Assembly (NCBI GenBank): GCA_013398275.1
Contig: VZSE01014929.1
Location: 843,295-907,294, forward strand
DNA length: 64,000 bases
Direction: 5' to 3'
Source: Promerops cafer
Taxonomy: Eukaryota > Chordata > Aves > Passeriformes > Nectariniidae
Position 1 is the stretch's first letter, and every line of letters starts with the position of its first letter. Of this stretch, positions 13,201 through 27,071 are shown in pieces. Below the pieces are notes generated by a model. It worked only from the letters and a program-made list of their open reading frames with translations, did no database searches and was not told where the DNA came from. The position numbers and the translations under genes are program-made.

Positions 13201-16200
13201 ATAGCATATGTGGGATTTACAGTGCATTCATTGACACTGGCAGGGAAGAGTCTGAGGACAGCAGAGAACTGTGAAACACTGGAGACAGAAGGTATAAGTG
13301 GCATACAGCAAATCCAATGGAAATTGGTCTGGCTTTTCATTGTGCACATAAAACAGTCTAACCCAAAACTTAGAAGCTTAGAAGATCAAGTGTGGGTTCA
13401 GGCCAGAGAAGTTTTACTCTAGAAAGACCACTCTGTAAGTAGCTGAGGAGGTTCTTTTGAGAGGTGATGATGAATGAATGTGCAATTTGGTGTTTAGTGA
13501 ATTTCAAGGGCTGTGAAATTCTCTTGTTGAGGGATACAGCTGTGCTGCCCACATTTGACACAGAACTTGGAAACAAATCGTGGCTCTCCCTATATAATTG
13601 CTGGAGGTCTGGTGAGATTACTGGTTATAGTGTTTCTTGATTTGATAATAGGGCTATCGCTTTGCAACTTACATTTCCCTCACACAAGTTATTGTAGAAT
13701 CTGTAGATTACAATTACTTGCTAGATCGATGCTGTTTAATTAGTTTTGTAAAAAAGAATTTGCAGAACAGTTTCTTGACAACTGCTAGAGTATGGTTACA
13801 GAAGAGCTGAATCCATTAGGTTTAGCCTGGGTTTATGAGAGTTCATGGGGGTAAGGAGTGGTTGTTACTATGAATGTGTTTGTCAACTTCATAGAGTTTG
13901 TAATTACAACTGGCATTTCTTAGGCTGTTGATATCTGAAAAGAGATATTATTTGTGACACTTGTAGTTGGAGAGTTCTGGGTAGGGGAATGTAAACTACT
14001 TGATTAAAACCTGCTGTGGTGATTGTTTTACTCTTGAGGGGAAAATACATTCATGTTTTACTTGAAAATAGTCTCTTTAAAAATGTTAACTTTCATTGGA
14101 ATGCTGGATGACTTTAAATAAATAAAATTAAACTGCAATAATTATATCTATTGGGCTCTTGAGGGCAAATTTTTCAGTTTAAAATGGCTACAAATTGAAT
14201 CTGAGCAACTTATAGTATTACTAATTGTAATAACTGTATCTTATTCCTTCAGAACTTTTATGCAGCTGGTTTAAATAAAATAAATGCAGATTGCCTTTAG
14301 TAGCCTTCCACTGTATTTAACTACTATTAGAGTTTTCTGAGACTTCTTGATGTAAAGTTCCCTTGCACCATCATTAATGTAATTGCAACAGGGAATTACT
14401 GTATTTAGTGCTCACTAAATTGTTTTAATAGGTTTGGAGTATGTGTTTGTTCTTCTTGAAAAGCCATTTGAATTTCTAACTTCCTTGGACACCTGAAGAG
14501 AGACTTAATAGCTATATAAGTCTCCTGAGGCATGATCCCAGGTGGATAAAAAAGCATTTTCTGACTTTTGTGTTTCAAATCAGACTGCTGGCAGAGAGTT
14601 CATTTTTTAGGTGATTGGTTTGCTAGAAGTTTTGTGTGTTGAAGTAGCAGGTATGTGATTACTTAAACTGGAAAGAAAGACCTTACTCATCTGTTACCAT
14701 AGCTTCAGTTCTGTAACATCATCTCCAGAAAATAAATGTTTGTATTATTTTGTCCTGTGTTGTGTAATACAACAGAATAAAAGCTATAAATTTACTTTAA
14801 TACTATAATAGTTGTCTTGGGTGCATTACAACTCAGCCTGAAAATGTGAAGTTGTAATGCTAGTGGATGAGGATAGGGAGGTGAACAAAGGGATCTGTGA
14901 GTAAAAAACAGTAGTTTTTGGTGTTGTTTTCTTCTGTGGCTTGTACAGCAAATATCTAATTGTGTCCTTTTAACAACTGTCTCCCCTGATTCAATATGGA
15001 GTCTTGAGCACTGATGTAGAGCAGTTTTTGAAAGAAATGCTGGCAAGAAAGTTGTAACTCTTTGTTTGAGAATGTCCTACTTTAGAAATGGAGATTCTTT
15101 TAACCTTAGGTACCAATATAATGTATCTATGTAACTATATTATTTTCCTAGAGGTTAAACCAGTTCCTTTATACACATAGTGCAAGGCATCGTGTTGTGT
15201 CTGTGATGTGGCTCCTAGTTCCATTAAATTACAACTATGTGGTTTATAATGTGCATTTCTCTGTAATCTGTGTAGAACAGAGATTTAATCTCCTCCTAAG
15301 AATACTCTGTACAGACAGTGGGTTATCTCTTCATCATGAATCTTAAAAATTAAGTCTGTTGAGCACCCTAAAAGGTTTTCTCATTCCTAAGAAGAACAGA
15401 TGGTGTTTGTAGAACTGGTTGTGTTTGTTCATTGCTGAAGTCTCCCCTTCAGGTATTTGAGGTATTAATCTTAAAAGAAACCCCATATAAAGGAGGAAAA
15501 GTATTTCATGTAATATTACTTCTGCATGACTTTGGAGAAGGGTTAATGAAGTTCTTTCATATTTAAAACTTACTAAATATGTATATATAAAGTTATGGAA
15601 GAACTACAGAGAATTTTTTTCTCAACAGTCTTTTGCATTACTCTGGAATTCAGAGTTTTGGCTACAGTTTTGAGACTTATATAGGACCTTAGCACGTGAA
15701 CTGTAAAAGAAAATAAATCTAGGAATATAAGGGGGAAGGGAGGAGGAATACTGTGAAACAAAATCCAGGAAAAAAATCACCAGCTGCATAGAGTAGTATT
15801 TGCCATTCTCTGCTATTACAACACAGAATGTTGTCACTTATTCCCTGAAAGATGTTTTCATGAAGAAGTTACTTCTGAGAAATACTCTAGCCATTGGTAG
15901 GTCTGTATGTATGTATGCTTTTTGAACTGTAACAAAGAAAAATGGGTAATCACGTGAAACAGTTATCATCTCTCGTTGCTGTGTTCATTGAAACAATTTT
16001 TTTGCTCCAAAGTGTTAGAATTCATGTATCAAAAGCTGATTAACAAAGCACCTAAGCGCTTATCTTGTCAAAACGTCATCACCAGTTCCCCTGAAAACTG
16101 GAAGTGCCTTTTTTCTGGTGCTCCTTCAGTGTTTCTGTTGATTCTTAGTGCAGTCCAATTAGTATGTATTTTTAAAGGAATTAAAAATTATTGAAATACC

Positions 16201-19200
16201 TCATTGCTGTCTCACTATCTTGATAATGTCTTCCTTTTCGTCCTTTTTCTAAAATAATACGCAGTAATCATGTTTGACACATCTAAAACATGCTGTCACC
16301 ATGAAGCCATCCTTGCTTGTGGTCTCTGGGGAGTTCCTCCACTTTGGTGCTCTCCAGTCTCTCAATGTCCAGTGCAAACAGATACTGGTGGAACAGATCC
16401 ATTTTCAGCTATCATCATAATGAAAAGAAACAAGCTGGAGTGAGCTGTTGTTTATATGGCATATTTTGGCTATGTGGAAGTCAAGCCTGTGCCATGTGGG
16501 TGTGAAGCAGGACACAGATCTCAAGATGTCTAACAGAAATCAAATCAATGGCCCCAACAGTGAAAATTGAGGTGAACTTCATGAGAAGAACATATAAGCA
16601 ATCATAGTGAAAACACTTTATTCATCCAGGGTGTGTGGTCTTGTGACTTCCACAGCTGATTGCTTTCTGAGCCACTGGTAAAGCAGTGCAAAGTGGGACC
16701 ATTCCGGATACATCTGTCCTCTGGCTTTATGTGAAACAGTTGTGATCTGATTGTTTGTTGACAGCAGGTATTTCCATCTTTGCAATGATTCATGAAACCC
16801 TGCAGTTCCCTACTGAGAGCCTTGAGACAAACCATTTAAACTCAAAAATGCTTTGCTGAAAGATGTCATAATCCTGTACTGAAAGGTGTAAGGCCATGCC
16901 AGGAGTTTAGGCAGCTGTGACATGCTATCCTGAACCATGTGGAGGGGTTTGAATATATGGACTGTCTTCCAAAAAAGTAGTTCTGTTGAATACATAAGAA
17001 GTAGAAAATTAGTGGAAAGTATGAAAGTGAGACAAAACTTAACACCTTGTGCAAAAATCAAGGTCATGGTAGCTGATGAGCTCACAAGACATGGGCATAC
17101 TCATATATCCCAGGGCTTGCATTAGCCCACTCTTGTCTCTCGTGATCATTTTCTTGATGTTATTTTTTGGGCTGCTGGTTTCCTGTTCTTTAATAATGTC
17201 ATGCTGCCATTTTCTTGCAAGTTTTCATCTGCATCACCTTTCACATTGCACAAACATAAGCAGACATAAAAAATTTAACTTTCATCTTAGTTGAAACTTT
17301 GAATTCTGACACAGAAGGAAGCTTGTTCTCAGAGGCACTGCCACCCTTGTCCTCTCTTAGCCACGCTTTATTGTGTATCAAAGGTCTTGTTTTTGCCTCA
17401 TGAACTTTTCACAGAGCAAATTACCATTTATCTGAGGCTTCATAAGGTACAGTTCTTGCACACTTCATTTTATTCTGGCTGATAAACTGAGTAATGACAA
17501 ATTAATTGCTTTCATTTTTGACTGCTTTGCTGGAGAGCTCTGACCCCAGAGTCATTTTGCATGACAGCAGTAGTATTTTGAAAAGTAAAGTCTCTGCTCT
17601 GTTTCTGTAACTGTGGCCCAGTGCAGTCTACCTATTTTCCACTGTGGCAGCTATTTCGAGAGTTGAACTTTTGCTACACCATTGGCAATGTGCTGCAGTG
17701 CTGCCAGGCCCCAGGTAGTGGAAGGCAGTGCCTGATTTCCCAGGGCAGCCTGTGTCTGTGATTATTTTGGTGAGGCGTCTGATAAGAGTGTTCTGTAACT
17801 TCATCTTCTGTGTTCTGCTGCCAGTGCCCTCATCATGGCCTAACAGCCCAAAAGATGAGTGCAATGCATTACAAGAATATGAAAAATAAATATTGTGAGT
17901 CCTATTCACACCTAGTTCTTAACCAGATAGACTTAGTTCTTCTAACACTATTTTCATTTCAGTGTCTGTTAATCTAAGTTGTTTGATCTCAGCTTCTCCA
18001 TTGTTTGCCCTCTTATCATGTAGGTTACTCCTCAAAGGCAGTAAGATTAAGCTGCATGAAGAAAGCTTGCAAGATCAAGCCATTTGTTCTTCTAAGCTTA
18101 TGCTAGAGGCTACAGCATATAAAACAAATCAATCTTAATAACTATCTAAATTACCTGGGAAATGGTTTTGTAAATACCTGTGCCTTTCCTATGTCTCTTT
18201 ATTTCTGAGTTCATTTTGGTTTTGGCAGTATTGCTTACTCTCTCACATACTAAGCAGGAAACAGCAACAAAGATGGAGACAGTTTAACAAGCAGAAATTT
18301 ACTCCTATCTATAGCATGCTGGAAATGAAATTTGCATAATAAATCCATTCCAAACTGGTGATGGGGAAAGTATCAAAGTACAGAGTTTTTTCCATAATTT
18401 GTTCTGTAGTCTTGAGTTGGTATGGTGTACTCTGAGATTCCGAGATGTCACAGAGAATGAAGGATAAAACCTTATGCTTCAAATTTAGTTTTATGAGTTA
18501 AACTTGGCTTTGCAAAATTATTTCCCCCCCATTTGTGTTCCTATCCTAGTCTCCAGCTTTTGTGTACTGTTACTGTACATTTTGTTCCTGTCCACATTTT
18601 GTCTGGTTTATCTCTAAGGTCTCAAAAGACTGGCTGCTCATCTGAACAGGCGAGCTGTTCTCTGTCCTGGCAGTGCTTGAGAGTTCAAATGTCTGGCTTG
18701 TCTTTTGGTAAAAGAACCTGTTCATTTGGCAAGTCAAATACCAGCCTGAATTTTGTTATTGGAGATAATTTTTTGTGATCTTCAGATTTCCTCTGAAGTT
18801 AAATTGCTGCATAGCTGTTACAAGCAGGTTGGAGCAGGGATAATGAGACAGAGAACATGCCAGAATGGGTAAAATAAATAAGAGTTATAGCAGTTCTCAG
18901 ATACAGCAGTATTTTCTGGTTGAACTTGGAGCCAAATGCTAGTAGCTCACAGGGTCCATGAAGTTCAGGCATAGCAAGAGTGCAGCAGTCATGCTGAATG
19001 TACCAATTCCTGAAACTGGGATTTCTCCCAGAAGCAGTTGTGAAATGTGGCTGGGGGAAGGGGGAAGAAATGCTGCTGCTTATCCAATTAAGTAAAAAGT
19101 TCCTTATGGTGTGGCCTGATACTGCTGAGAACGTGGGAAACCTCCCATGTTATTCACCATGAGAAGAGTTGAAGAATTGACTGCACCTGGAAAATGCAAG

Positions 19201-22200
19201 TCTTATGAGACTGGTGTTTCCAGGAGTTTTGTTTGTTTCAGTAGGCTGGCATCTCTAACTTAAAATTTCTTCATGCTCTTGAGCTGGTTTTAGGAGCTGT
19301 ATGCATTTAAAATATTATTTTACCGTTTTTTTGTGTGTGAGGTCAAAATATAAAAATAAATAAGTGGTTAAAATATACAACTAAACTAGCTGTTAAAAGC
19401 CTTCTTTATTAACTGAAGCAATGATTTTTGGAAAACAAAAATCTTTCTTTGCTACAGATTTGACTGGCTGACTTAAGTGATATGTTGAAGCTGAGTTCTT
19501 TTCTGAAGAATGTGCCATAATTTTGGAATTACAGATATTGTATAGTTCGTAGCTAAATCTCTTCATGCGGCTAAAAATCCCATTCAAATAACTTCTATAT
19601 AGTTTGATTTTAATTTCTGGCCTGGGTTTTCTTTCATTACTTCATTTCAGTCATCCTTTCCATATATAGGTGGATTGTGGTAAATTCTGTTCTGTGGCAA
19701 ATTATTTGGGAACATCATTAAAGATTTAAAAACAGCAGGACTTACATTAAAAGGAGTTCAGCTGATGTTGATATTGCAGAAGTAATAGTGCAGCTGATTT
19801 TGATGACAAAGTAATCACAAGATGAGATCAGAAGATATGTGCCTATGAGAACTGGCTGTCCTTTTGATCTGTACTATTTGTCAACTCCGTGCTTCAAAGA
19901 ATGTGTCCAGTGATGTGTATGCAGGTAGCTGACATTGTGGGTCTTACAAAAAACAAACTCAAGGAGCAATCAAAAAGTTGAAGTAAATTTTGAAAAATTG
20001 AACAGGAAATAAAATGCTGATGATGCCTGATGGCACCCACTAAGGTGGGAAATTCTGAACTGGGAAGGATTTAGTTTTCCCTTTCAGAGGTTGGCATTGA
20101 TTAAATAGATAAGATACAAAGTTACCTGGCACGTTGTACCTCTCTAATTTCAAAGTAAAGGAAAGGAGTTAAAGAAATGCTTAGAAGAGCAGAAGAAAGA
20201 AAGGTTATGCTAGATAGTATCTCTTTCTGTTTATGTTGTCAAGATTGTCTTGTTTTGTCAGTAAGGCTTTTTGTTTATGGTAGTTCCTTCTTTCTATACC
20301 TGTTCAGCAGATAACTTAAAACAGCAAGCTATCGAGATCTGTAAAGAAATTGTGGTAAGAGCTCTCAATGAACTTCCATTTTCTATTTCAGAAGTGGTTT
20401 TATTTATATTGTTTCCACATCTAAACAATTTGGACTGGCATTTCTTGTGCTCATTGTCAGCTTTTGGACACATTCTTTGTGAGTTTCAATAAAAAGTTTC
20501 ATGTGGTTTTTAAAGAAAATAAGGAAAAACTGTGTTTCCTTAGTGTTAAAGATATTATTCCCATGTCATTCAGATGATCCATGTCTCTGTCTTGGAGCAA
20601 GTTTTAGAACTTGAGAGGGGAAAGTGGATTCTTTTTAGTGAAAACTGTTCAAATTTGGCAAAGTTACAATATCTGGAAATTGTTCATTATTTTAGCATAG
20701 TAGCTGTTTGTAATGAGACTGTAAAGAAGCAAAAGTTTCTAAGAATTCTTTAAGTTTACCAGAGGCTATTTGTTGAAGAGTTTGAAAGATTACTTTCTTG
20801 CAACTCTTTTGATAGGCTGCTGAAGTCTCTGGGAAGGGAGCCCTGAAAGCTTTCTCTCTTGTTTCTCTGACCAAAAATGAGAGTGAACACAAACTGCCTT
20901 TAGGGACTGCTGACAGGTGAGGAGAGAAGGAGAGGAGGCAAAGCTTTTCAAGATTGGCTTTAAAGGAGAACAGAGGTCCAAGGAAACAGGCCAAGGTCTG
21001 AATTTAGTTTACTGCTTTTCAAGTCATGGTCTATGAGATCTGTAGGCCCAGAACTTCCAAACTCTATACAGTCTTGATAGGGCCAACTTGTGAAGTTGGC
21101 TTAAAAATTTAGGACTCATTTTTCATTTGACTGATTTCCAGATCTATCAAACTTGGCCATGTATATATATGTGTGTGTGTGTGTATATGTATACATATAT
21201 TTGTATGTACATATACTTATTTGTTTTTATTATTATTACCTAAATAGTACAAAGAATTTAAAAATAGAAAACACATGAACTTTTTCTGGAGCTGTCAGGT
21301 TTACCCAACAGAAGGGATTAGAACACAGACTATCTCTAATTAGTAACACTCTGTTTTCTAACTGAAATTAAAATTTGTTTTTAAAAACTCAACACAAAAA
21401 ACTCTAAACCCACATATCTGGTTTCAGATGTTCATTTTGTATTACTAGGTATCAGTACCAAAACTGATTTAGAATTTTGTCTTGATAGTTGGTTTTTCTG
21501 GTCCTTAGAATCTTTCCTCCTGTCTTGTATGCATACAAAGAAAAATGTATAGAATATCATGGTATTTCTAGCCTCTGTGTGCCTCATGTAGTAACTGTGA
21601 GGTCATCAAAGATGGTTGGGTGGAGTTTTTTCCCCCAGTGTAGCATCAGTCATTGGAAAAACAGCTCTTAGACTTGAGAGGTCAGTTGACACAAGGAACA
21701 CACAAACGAGTTGTGTATCTGTTGTGTCATGAAATCTGTTCACATTTAATTGTGCATACTCAGTGAGAAACATTGCTTGTCAAAGAATTTCTGAGCAACA
21801 CACAAACTGATTAAAAGAAAAATCAGCAGTGCATTTTTCAAAGTTGTCTAAAGATACTTGATTCCTCTGAATTTACATTAAACTCACTGCTTGAAGGTAT
21901 TTTTTCAGTCAGTGTTAAAGAACACTTCAGGATCTTGTGGCGGATGAAAGTTTATAACATAAACCATAAATCTCTCTACACACACCCACACCCTCCAATA
22001 TAAAATAAATGAAACCCGAAGGTTAGATGCAATAACACCCATTATTTATGCAGACGTATCCATAACAACTAGTACTTACCTCAGTGCTTTCTGCTTGAGC
22101 ATGATGAGCCTATATATACACTGCTTTTTCTCATCAAGGCATACCGTATGCCCTGTGTTTGCATAAAACACTGTAATTGGAAATAGTCTGACAGAAGCCT

Positions 22201-22612
22201 TCCAAGTCTTCATCTTGGCAATGAATCTGGCTGCAAAGTGATTCTAGTTGTATGAAGCATTTGAAACTGTTTATCTCTCACTGCTGGTATTCATTGAGAT
22301 GTTTGTATTTCTTCAGTGTCTCCTCCAGGCCTGTAAAATTCCTTGCAGTGCTTCAGCAGATATTTTGCCAGGAATATGACAGGGAACTCAAACTGAGTGC
22401 TTCTTTTTTATTTTCAGGGTGGTAGTGGTGGTTGTGGGTGTCATTCTCCCCACCCACCCTGATCATTCTGTTTTAGTGGCTCCAAGCACTTGTGGATGAT
22501 TGAATATTTGGATGCATGCAGTGACTAGAGTTCTACACATTCTCTTGTGTTTTCTCCTCAGTGTTGTATACCTTACAGCCTGAGTTCTTTGTTTATTTGG
22601 TACTCTGATGCA
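7231..22612. other. gene-free intronic stretch
   Basis: No repeat family, exon or RNA gene is recognised. Short overlapping frames lie on both strands at 12.0-12.3, 13.1-13.4 and 16.3-17.3 kb without conserved motifs. The 14.1-14.4 kb part is very AT-rich with TAAT and AATAAA words. The 16.3-17.9 kb part has minus-strand protein-like text and is treated under findings. Confidence 0.65.
21158..21216 (+). repeat. TA/TG dinucleotide microsatellite
   Basis: Runs of TATATATAT, then about seven TG units, then TATATGTATACATATA form an imperfect purine-pyrimidine alternating repeat. Confidence 0.9.
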
Positions 22613-22848
22613 GCCAGAGAGCTGTGGTCAATGAGTCTATGTCCAGGCTGAGGCTGCTGATGGATGGTGTCCCTCAGGACTCTGTCCTGGAACTGGTGCT
22701 CTTTAATATATCAGTGGCAGAGAGTGTGATCAAGAGCAGCCTCAGTGAGTTTGCAGATGACGTGAAGCTGAATGGCACAGCCATTTTCTCAGCCTGGAGA
22801 AGAGAAAGCTCCAGGGAGACCTCATTGCAGCCTTCCACTACTGGTAAT
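22613..22848 (+). mobile_element. CR1 LINE fragment, reverse transcriptase part with internal deletion
   Basis: The text GTGGTCAATGAGTC...GGTGTCCCTCAGGACTCTGTCCTGG matches the CR1 ORF2 region that encodes the GVPQGSVLGP motif of the reverse transcriptase. It reads here as GVPQDSVLELVLFN. About 75 bases on, TTTGCAGATGAC (22750-22761) encodes FADD, where the intact enzyme has its catalytic FADD box. From about 22790 the text jumps to TCTCAGCCTGGAGAAGAGAAAGC...GACCTCATTGCAGCCTTCC, a later part of CR1 ORF2, so an internal deletion has joined two segments. The frame stays open for 138 codons by chance but is substituted at several family-conserved positions. The element lacks both ends and cannot be mobile. 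Confidence 0.88.
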
Positions 22849-23427
22849 AACCAAGGCAAATGGCACTTTGTTTCTGTTGGAACTGTGGAAAAAAAAGTGT
22901 GTTTATGGGAAGATTTTGAAGTACAGTTATGCTCACATCTCACTGTCGGTACATGCTTAATTGCACCATCAAATATAATGTGGCCTCAGGAATCTTCTTT
23001 AATTTTATGCACAGCAAGCAGAAGAAGGTTTGAAGTGTGAAAACGTAAAAATAAATGTGCATTGAACAAAGAAATGAGTGTCGGGACTGTTATGCAGTCT
23101 CTGACTGAGCTGGAAATTGACCTTGAGACCTTTGATCCTAGCCAGTGCAGAATATTCACTCTCTTATTTAAAACTGGAACCAAAAGTGACTTTGGTACTT
23201 AATAATTTTCTTTAAGATAAGCTTTGCCATTATTGACTGTGGGCTAAAAGTACTTACTATGCAATGCTTTTTCAAGGTGCTTCATGACAGTTCTTTTTCA
23301 TACTGGGCTTTAAACCTGAAGGAAGGAACCTGGTCTTTTTATACCTGGATGGAAAACAAGACCTAAGACACGTTGCTTGTGCTGGAGACCAGGACCGTGT
23401 CCAGACTTATTGTGAGAAGCAGAAAAG

Positions 23428-23512
23428 GATAGAATTAAAGAATATACTGAGTTGGAAGGGACCCATCAGGATCATCCAGTCAAACTCCTGTCTCTGCTTG
23501 ACTTCTTAAGGG
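23428..23512 (-). mobile_element. CR1 LINE 3' end fragment
   Basis: The stretch AAGAATATACTGAGTTGGAAGGGACCCATCAGGATCATCCAGTCAAACTCCTG is the reverse complement of the conserved CR1 3' untranslated end, including the decayed 8-base terminal repeat (ATTCTATG-like, here GGATAGAATTAAAG). The 5' limit fades near 23510. It points opposite to the CR1 fragment at 22.6 kb, so it is a separate insertion. Confidence 0.87.
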
Positions 23513-26499
23513 TCCTAACACAGCATAGCTTGTTACTCTCTCCATGTCCACCACTCCAGACAATGTGCTAGCTGGTAGGCTCCCTTCTTTGTTCATGTTG
23601 AACATAACTGGATTTAAAGAACAGTGGGTTTTTGCTGATTGCGTTACTCTCGCATGCAGGGCCCAAGCAAGTCTCAGTGAAACCACTGAGCAATAATTGC
23701 AGCTACTGATCATTGTTTGCAGAGAATCGTGAAGTTCCTTTACTGCTCATGGCAGATACTACAACGTTCCTTTCCCATTACACTCCAAACCTGCTCTTAA
23801 ATAACCAGGTCTGATGAACAGTAGAGGGGTAATTTGCATGGGCAGCTCCAGCTGCCGTTGAGTTATAGAAAAAATAGTCTAATTTCCTTTTGGGCAAATT
23901 AAGTGATCAACTGGAGATTAAGAGCCATTGATTTCATATGAGAAAAGAAACGGATTAGCAAAGACCTTTTTCATGCCTGTTTGAGGAAGAGCTAGTGTGT
24001 GGGTTCCTCAGACCTCTAGTTAGCAGGCTCATCCTTCTGAGAAATACCTCAAACTCTACCCCCACTGTTAACTTGACATGCATTAATAGCAACAGGGAGA
24101 TGAGGCCTGGAGATGTCCTTCAACTCAGATTTTTCACTTAATTCAAAAACATCACATAGGGGTTCAAGAAACAGTTAAAACCTTTCATTAAGAGCTGAAT
24201 TTTTTCCTTGTGGGTCTTGGTGGCTTGATCTGTTAATTAAATAGTTCATACAGGTCTTTCCCATCTCCTATAATAGAACCTAAATTTGAAGCAGCTATTT
24301 TACAGCTGTCTAGTGTTCCCAGGAAAGCCTCGCTACTATCTGAAGCTGTTCAGAAGTGCATTGAAAAGAATTTATGATCTTGGTTCCTTTGCAGCTGGAG
24401 TGGCTTTTAATATTGCAAAACATACTGATTTATAATCTTAACTGGTAGCTGCAGAGAGAAGGCCATTTATTGCATGGGCATGGAGAATGAACTATTGTAT
24501 TTCCAGCAGACACTACCTCAGGCTGCAACATGACTGTAGTGCAGTCTGCCTCCTGTAATCCATCCCTGTCCCAGACCACTGATGATTTATACTGATGCAT
24601 GGTAGAGCATGTTGTACCTTCCTGTGCTTTCCTTCCACAGTCCACCGGATTTCTTTCCATTGAAGTCAGCTTGCAAAGGATTGTCAGACTGCTTGGGTCT
24701 CATGCTGTACTGGAATGAACTGTACTTTCTCACGGGGAAAGTTGGTCTTTACCCCAGTAATACAGCAGCAAAAACCTTACATTTTGACTGCTCATAGTAA
24801 ATTTCTGCTTATCGAGGCAATGCAGAGAGCATTTTTGACATCTGTCAGTCTGGTACAATTAATTGATAATCAATTTATTAAAGGTTTTTCCAAGTGTGTA
24901 AGGAATAAAAAGAGAAATCTAGTTAGGAAAAGATGTAAGCAATTACCTCATCAAACTGATAAGCTTGGCTGCTGAGCTGATGCAGTGGACAGCCTCTGGT
25001 AAGGAGTGTCTTGAGCTTTTTATCATTCAACCAAATTCTATGACTCCAGTGCCCCTTTCAAAATAAAAACAAGAAACCTTCAACCCCCCAGCATCGTACA
25101 TTAGTACTTGGCATGGGTACATTTCAACTAGCAAGAAAAGAAATCATCTTTATATACTTTAATTTGTTTGTTTTGATTTCAACTCCCTTCTCCTCCCCAG
25201 AAAGAATAGAAACAAAAGAGAACTTATTAATGTTTCTGGCTTCAGGGGTGGTGCTGACATGGGAACCCTTGAACAATATGCAGCTTTTTCTTTGTTATAG
25301 AGCTTTTCTAAGCATCTTGTCTGCAGTTCATTGCCAGACAATCTCAGTCTCCTGCTGAGGTGGTTTGTTTAAGGTGTTTATTTTCAAGCTCTTTAATTCA
25401 TGCCACCTTCCCCACGGTTTTCTGTCATAGAAGATGTTTGTCTTCATTTTGACTAGGCTATTAGGTAGTCTACTGACTGCAGTGGAAAGCTTTAGAGCTA
25501 GAATAAATTATGGAGGAGTTACAAGGCATTTCTCTGCTTCTCTCTGCAAATCAACACCACTCTGTAGAGCAAGGGGTGAGCACACTGACACTGCATTAAG
25601 GAATGAATATTAGAACTTGCTAAAATCCAAACTGGATGGAGAGGGAGATAATTCACATAGCCTTAGCAGATGGATTTAGAGATGGAGGAGGGGATAGAAA
25701 AGGCTTATTGGAGGAACAGGGAAAATGCTTTGGAGGAGGGGGAGCATTATTGCTGGTGGTCTTAATTTCTCTTAAAATCCAACCACCAAACTTTCACACC
25801 ATGTTAGTCCTGAATATAAAAAGAGTTCAAAGCAATTTTAGTTAAATATTGTGAATTAATCCTGGCAGGAATGCAGTTATATTGTCATGATGCTAGTATG
25901 CAGATGTCTGTTGAACCTGGAGAAGTATTTTGTTGCCACTTGGGTTCTTTTATTAGTTTGTTTAGGAACAGCAAACCAAAGAAGCTCTTCCTATGAACAA
26001 ATACCCTTTAACAGGCCACACCTTTTTAAATGAGCCTTTGATGGAAATGTTTTAAAGGGTTTTCTTAAACTTCTAAAACTATTTATTGAGAAGAGAGAAA
26101 CAGACTAAAAATAGGACGCACCTGCTATTGCAGGTAGTCACATACTTGGAAAGGTGATGTTATTTTTTCTGATGTTATGTGCAGTTTCACTTTTAAGGCC
26201 ATTATTGAAATACGGGGTTTTTTCAAGTTGAAAGTGTCTTTTTCTATAGACTGATAGTCTTTTGAGGCCAAATTATTTAATGTTCTCTAGAGGATTTTAC
26301 AAAATTGTGTTTACAAATAAGTCCAACAGAGTAAGTAACAGCATAGCTGAATAAATATTGAGACAAATTAATCAGAATTTAAATTGTCCTTAAATTCAGC
26401 ATCAGAACCTTTTATCTACTGTCTCCCTCTTATCATATCCCTTAAATAATTTTGGTAAATGTATGTTGTGCTTTTTGTTTCATACTTGGGTGTTGATTA

Positions 26500-26640
26500 G
26501 AGCAGGAACAGTACAGAATAAAAATCGCATTAAGATTTACTGCTGTAATAATTGGTGATGCTGTCAACTCCTAATTGTTAATTAATTGCTGTTTAGTAGT
26601 AACAGTAGTAGAATTTAGAAGGTACTATACCATCACTTTA
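26500..26640. promoter_or_regulatory. TAAT-rich candidate enhancer
   Basis: TAATAATTGG and CTAATTGTTAATTAATTGC lie within 45 bases (26546-26590), giving several overlapping homeodomain core sites in mirror arrangement, in repeat-free sequence. Such text is common in conserved non-coding elements near developmental genes. No conservation data are available here. Confidence 0.25.
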
Positions 26641-27056
26641 GGAAGTAATTTTCTTTGTCAGCTACTGACTGTAAAATTAGCGGCTGGACTGTTTAGAAGA
26701 ATGTGCATCTTTTTTTTAGTTACCCTGAAAGGTGTGCATATATAGAGTAGATATTTTAGTATCATGATCTGAGAAGGCCTTGCTTGAATGTCCTCCTTTC
26801 TTCCCTACCTGTTTCTAAGTTCTTCCTGATTCTAATTACTTATAATACATAAGAATAGCAAAATAACTGGTGTTCTGGAAATGCTGAATAATCAATTTTT
26901 CAAATTACTAAATACAGTAAACCTAACACTGGTTTGAAACACGTCTGTACTACTTTTCAAAGTTACCCTGAGCTAAGAGTGAGGCATTGCTTGTCTACAC
27001 TATTACATCAGAAATAAACAACGTTTCAAACTCACATGCAAAAATGAGTGAACAGA

Positions 27057-27071
27057 TTTTTTTTTTTTTTT
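27057..27071 (+). repeat. poly-T run
   Basis: Fifteen consecutive T bases. Confidence 0.85.

Noticed and set aside
22624..23040. 138-codon open frame, the longest in the window
   Set aside because: Its first 75 or so codons are a deleted CR1 reverse-transcriptase fragment and the rest has no support; not a host gene.
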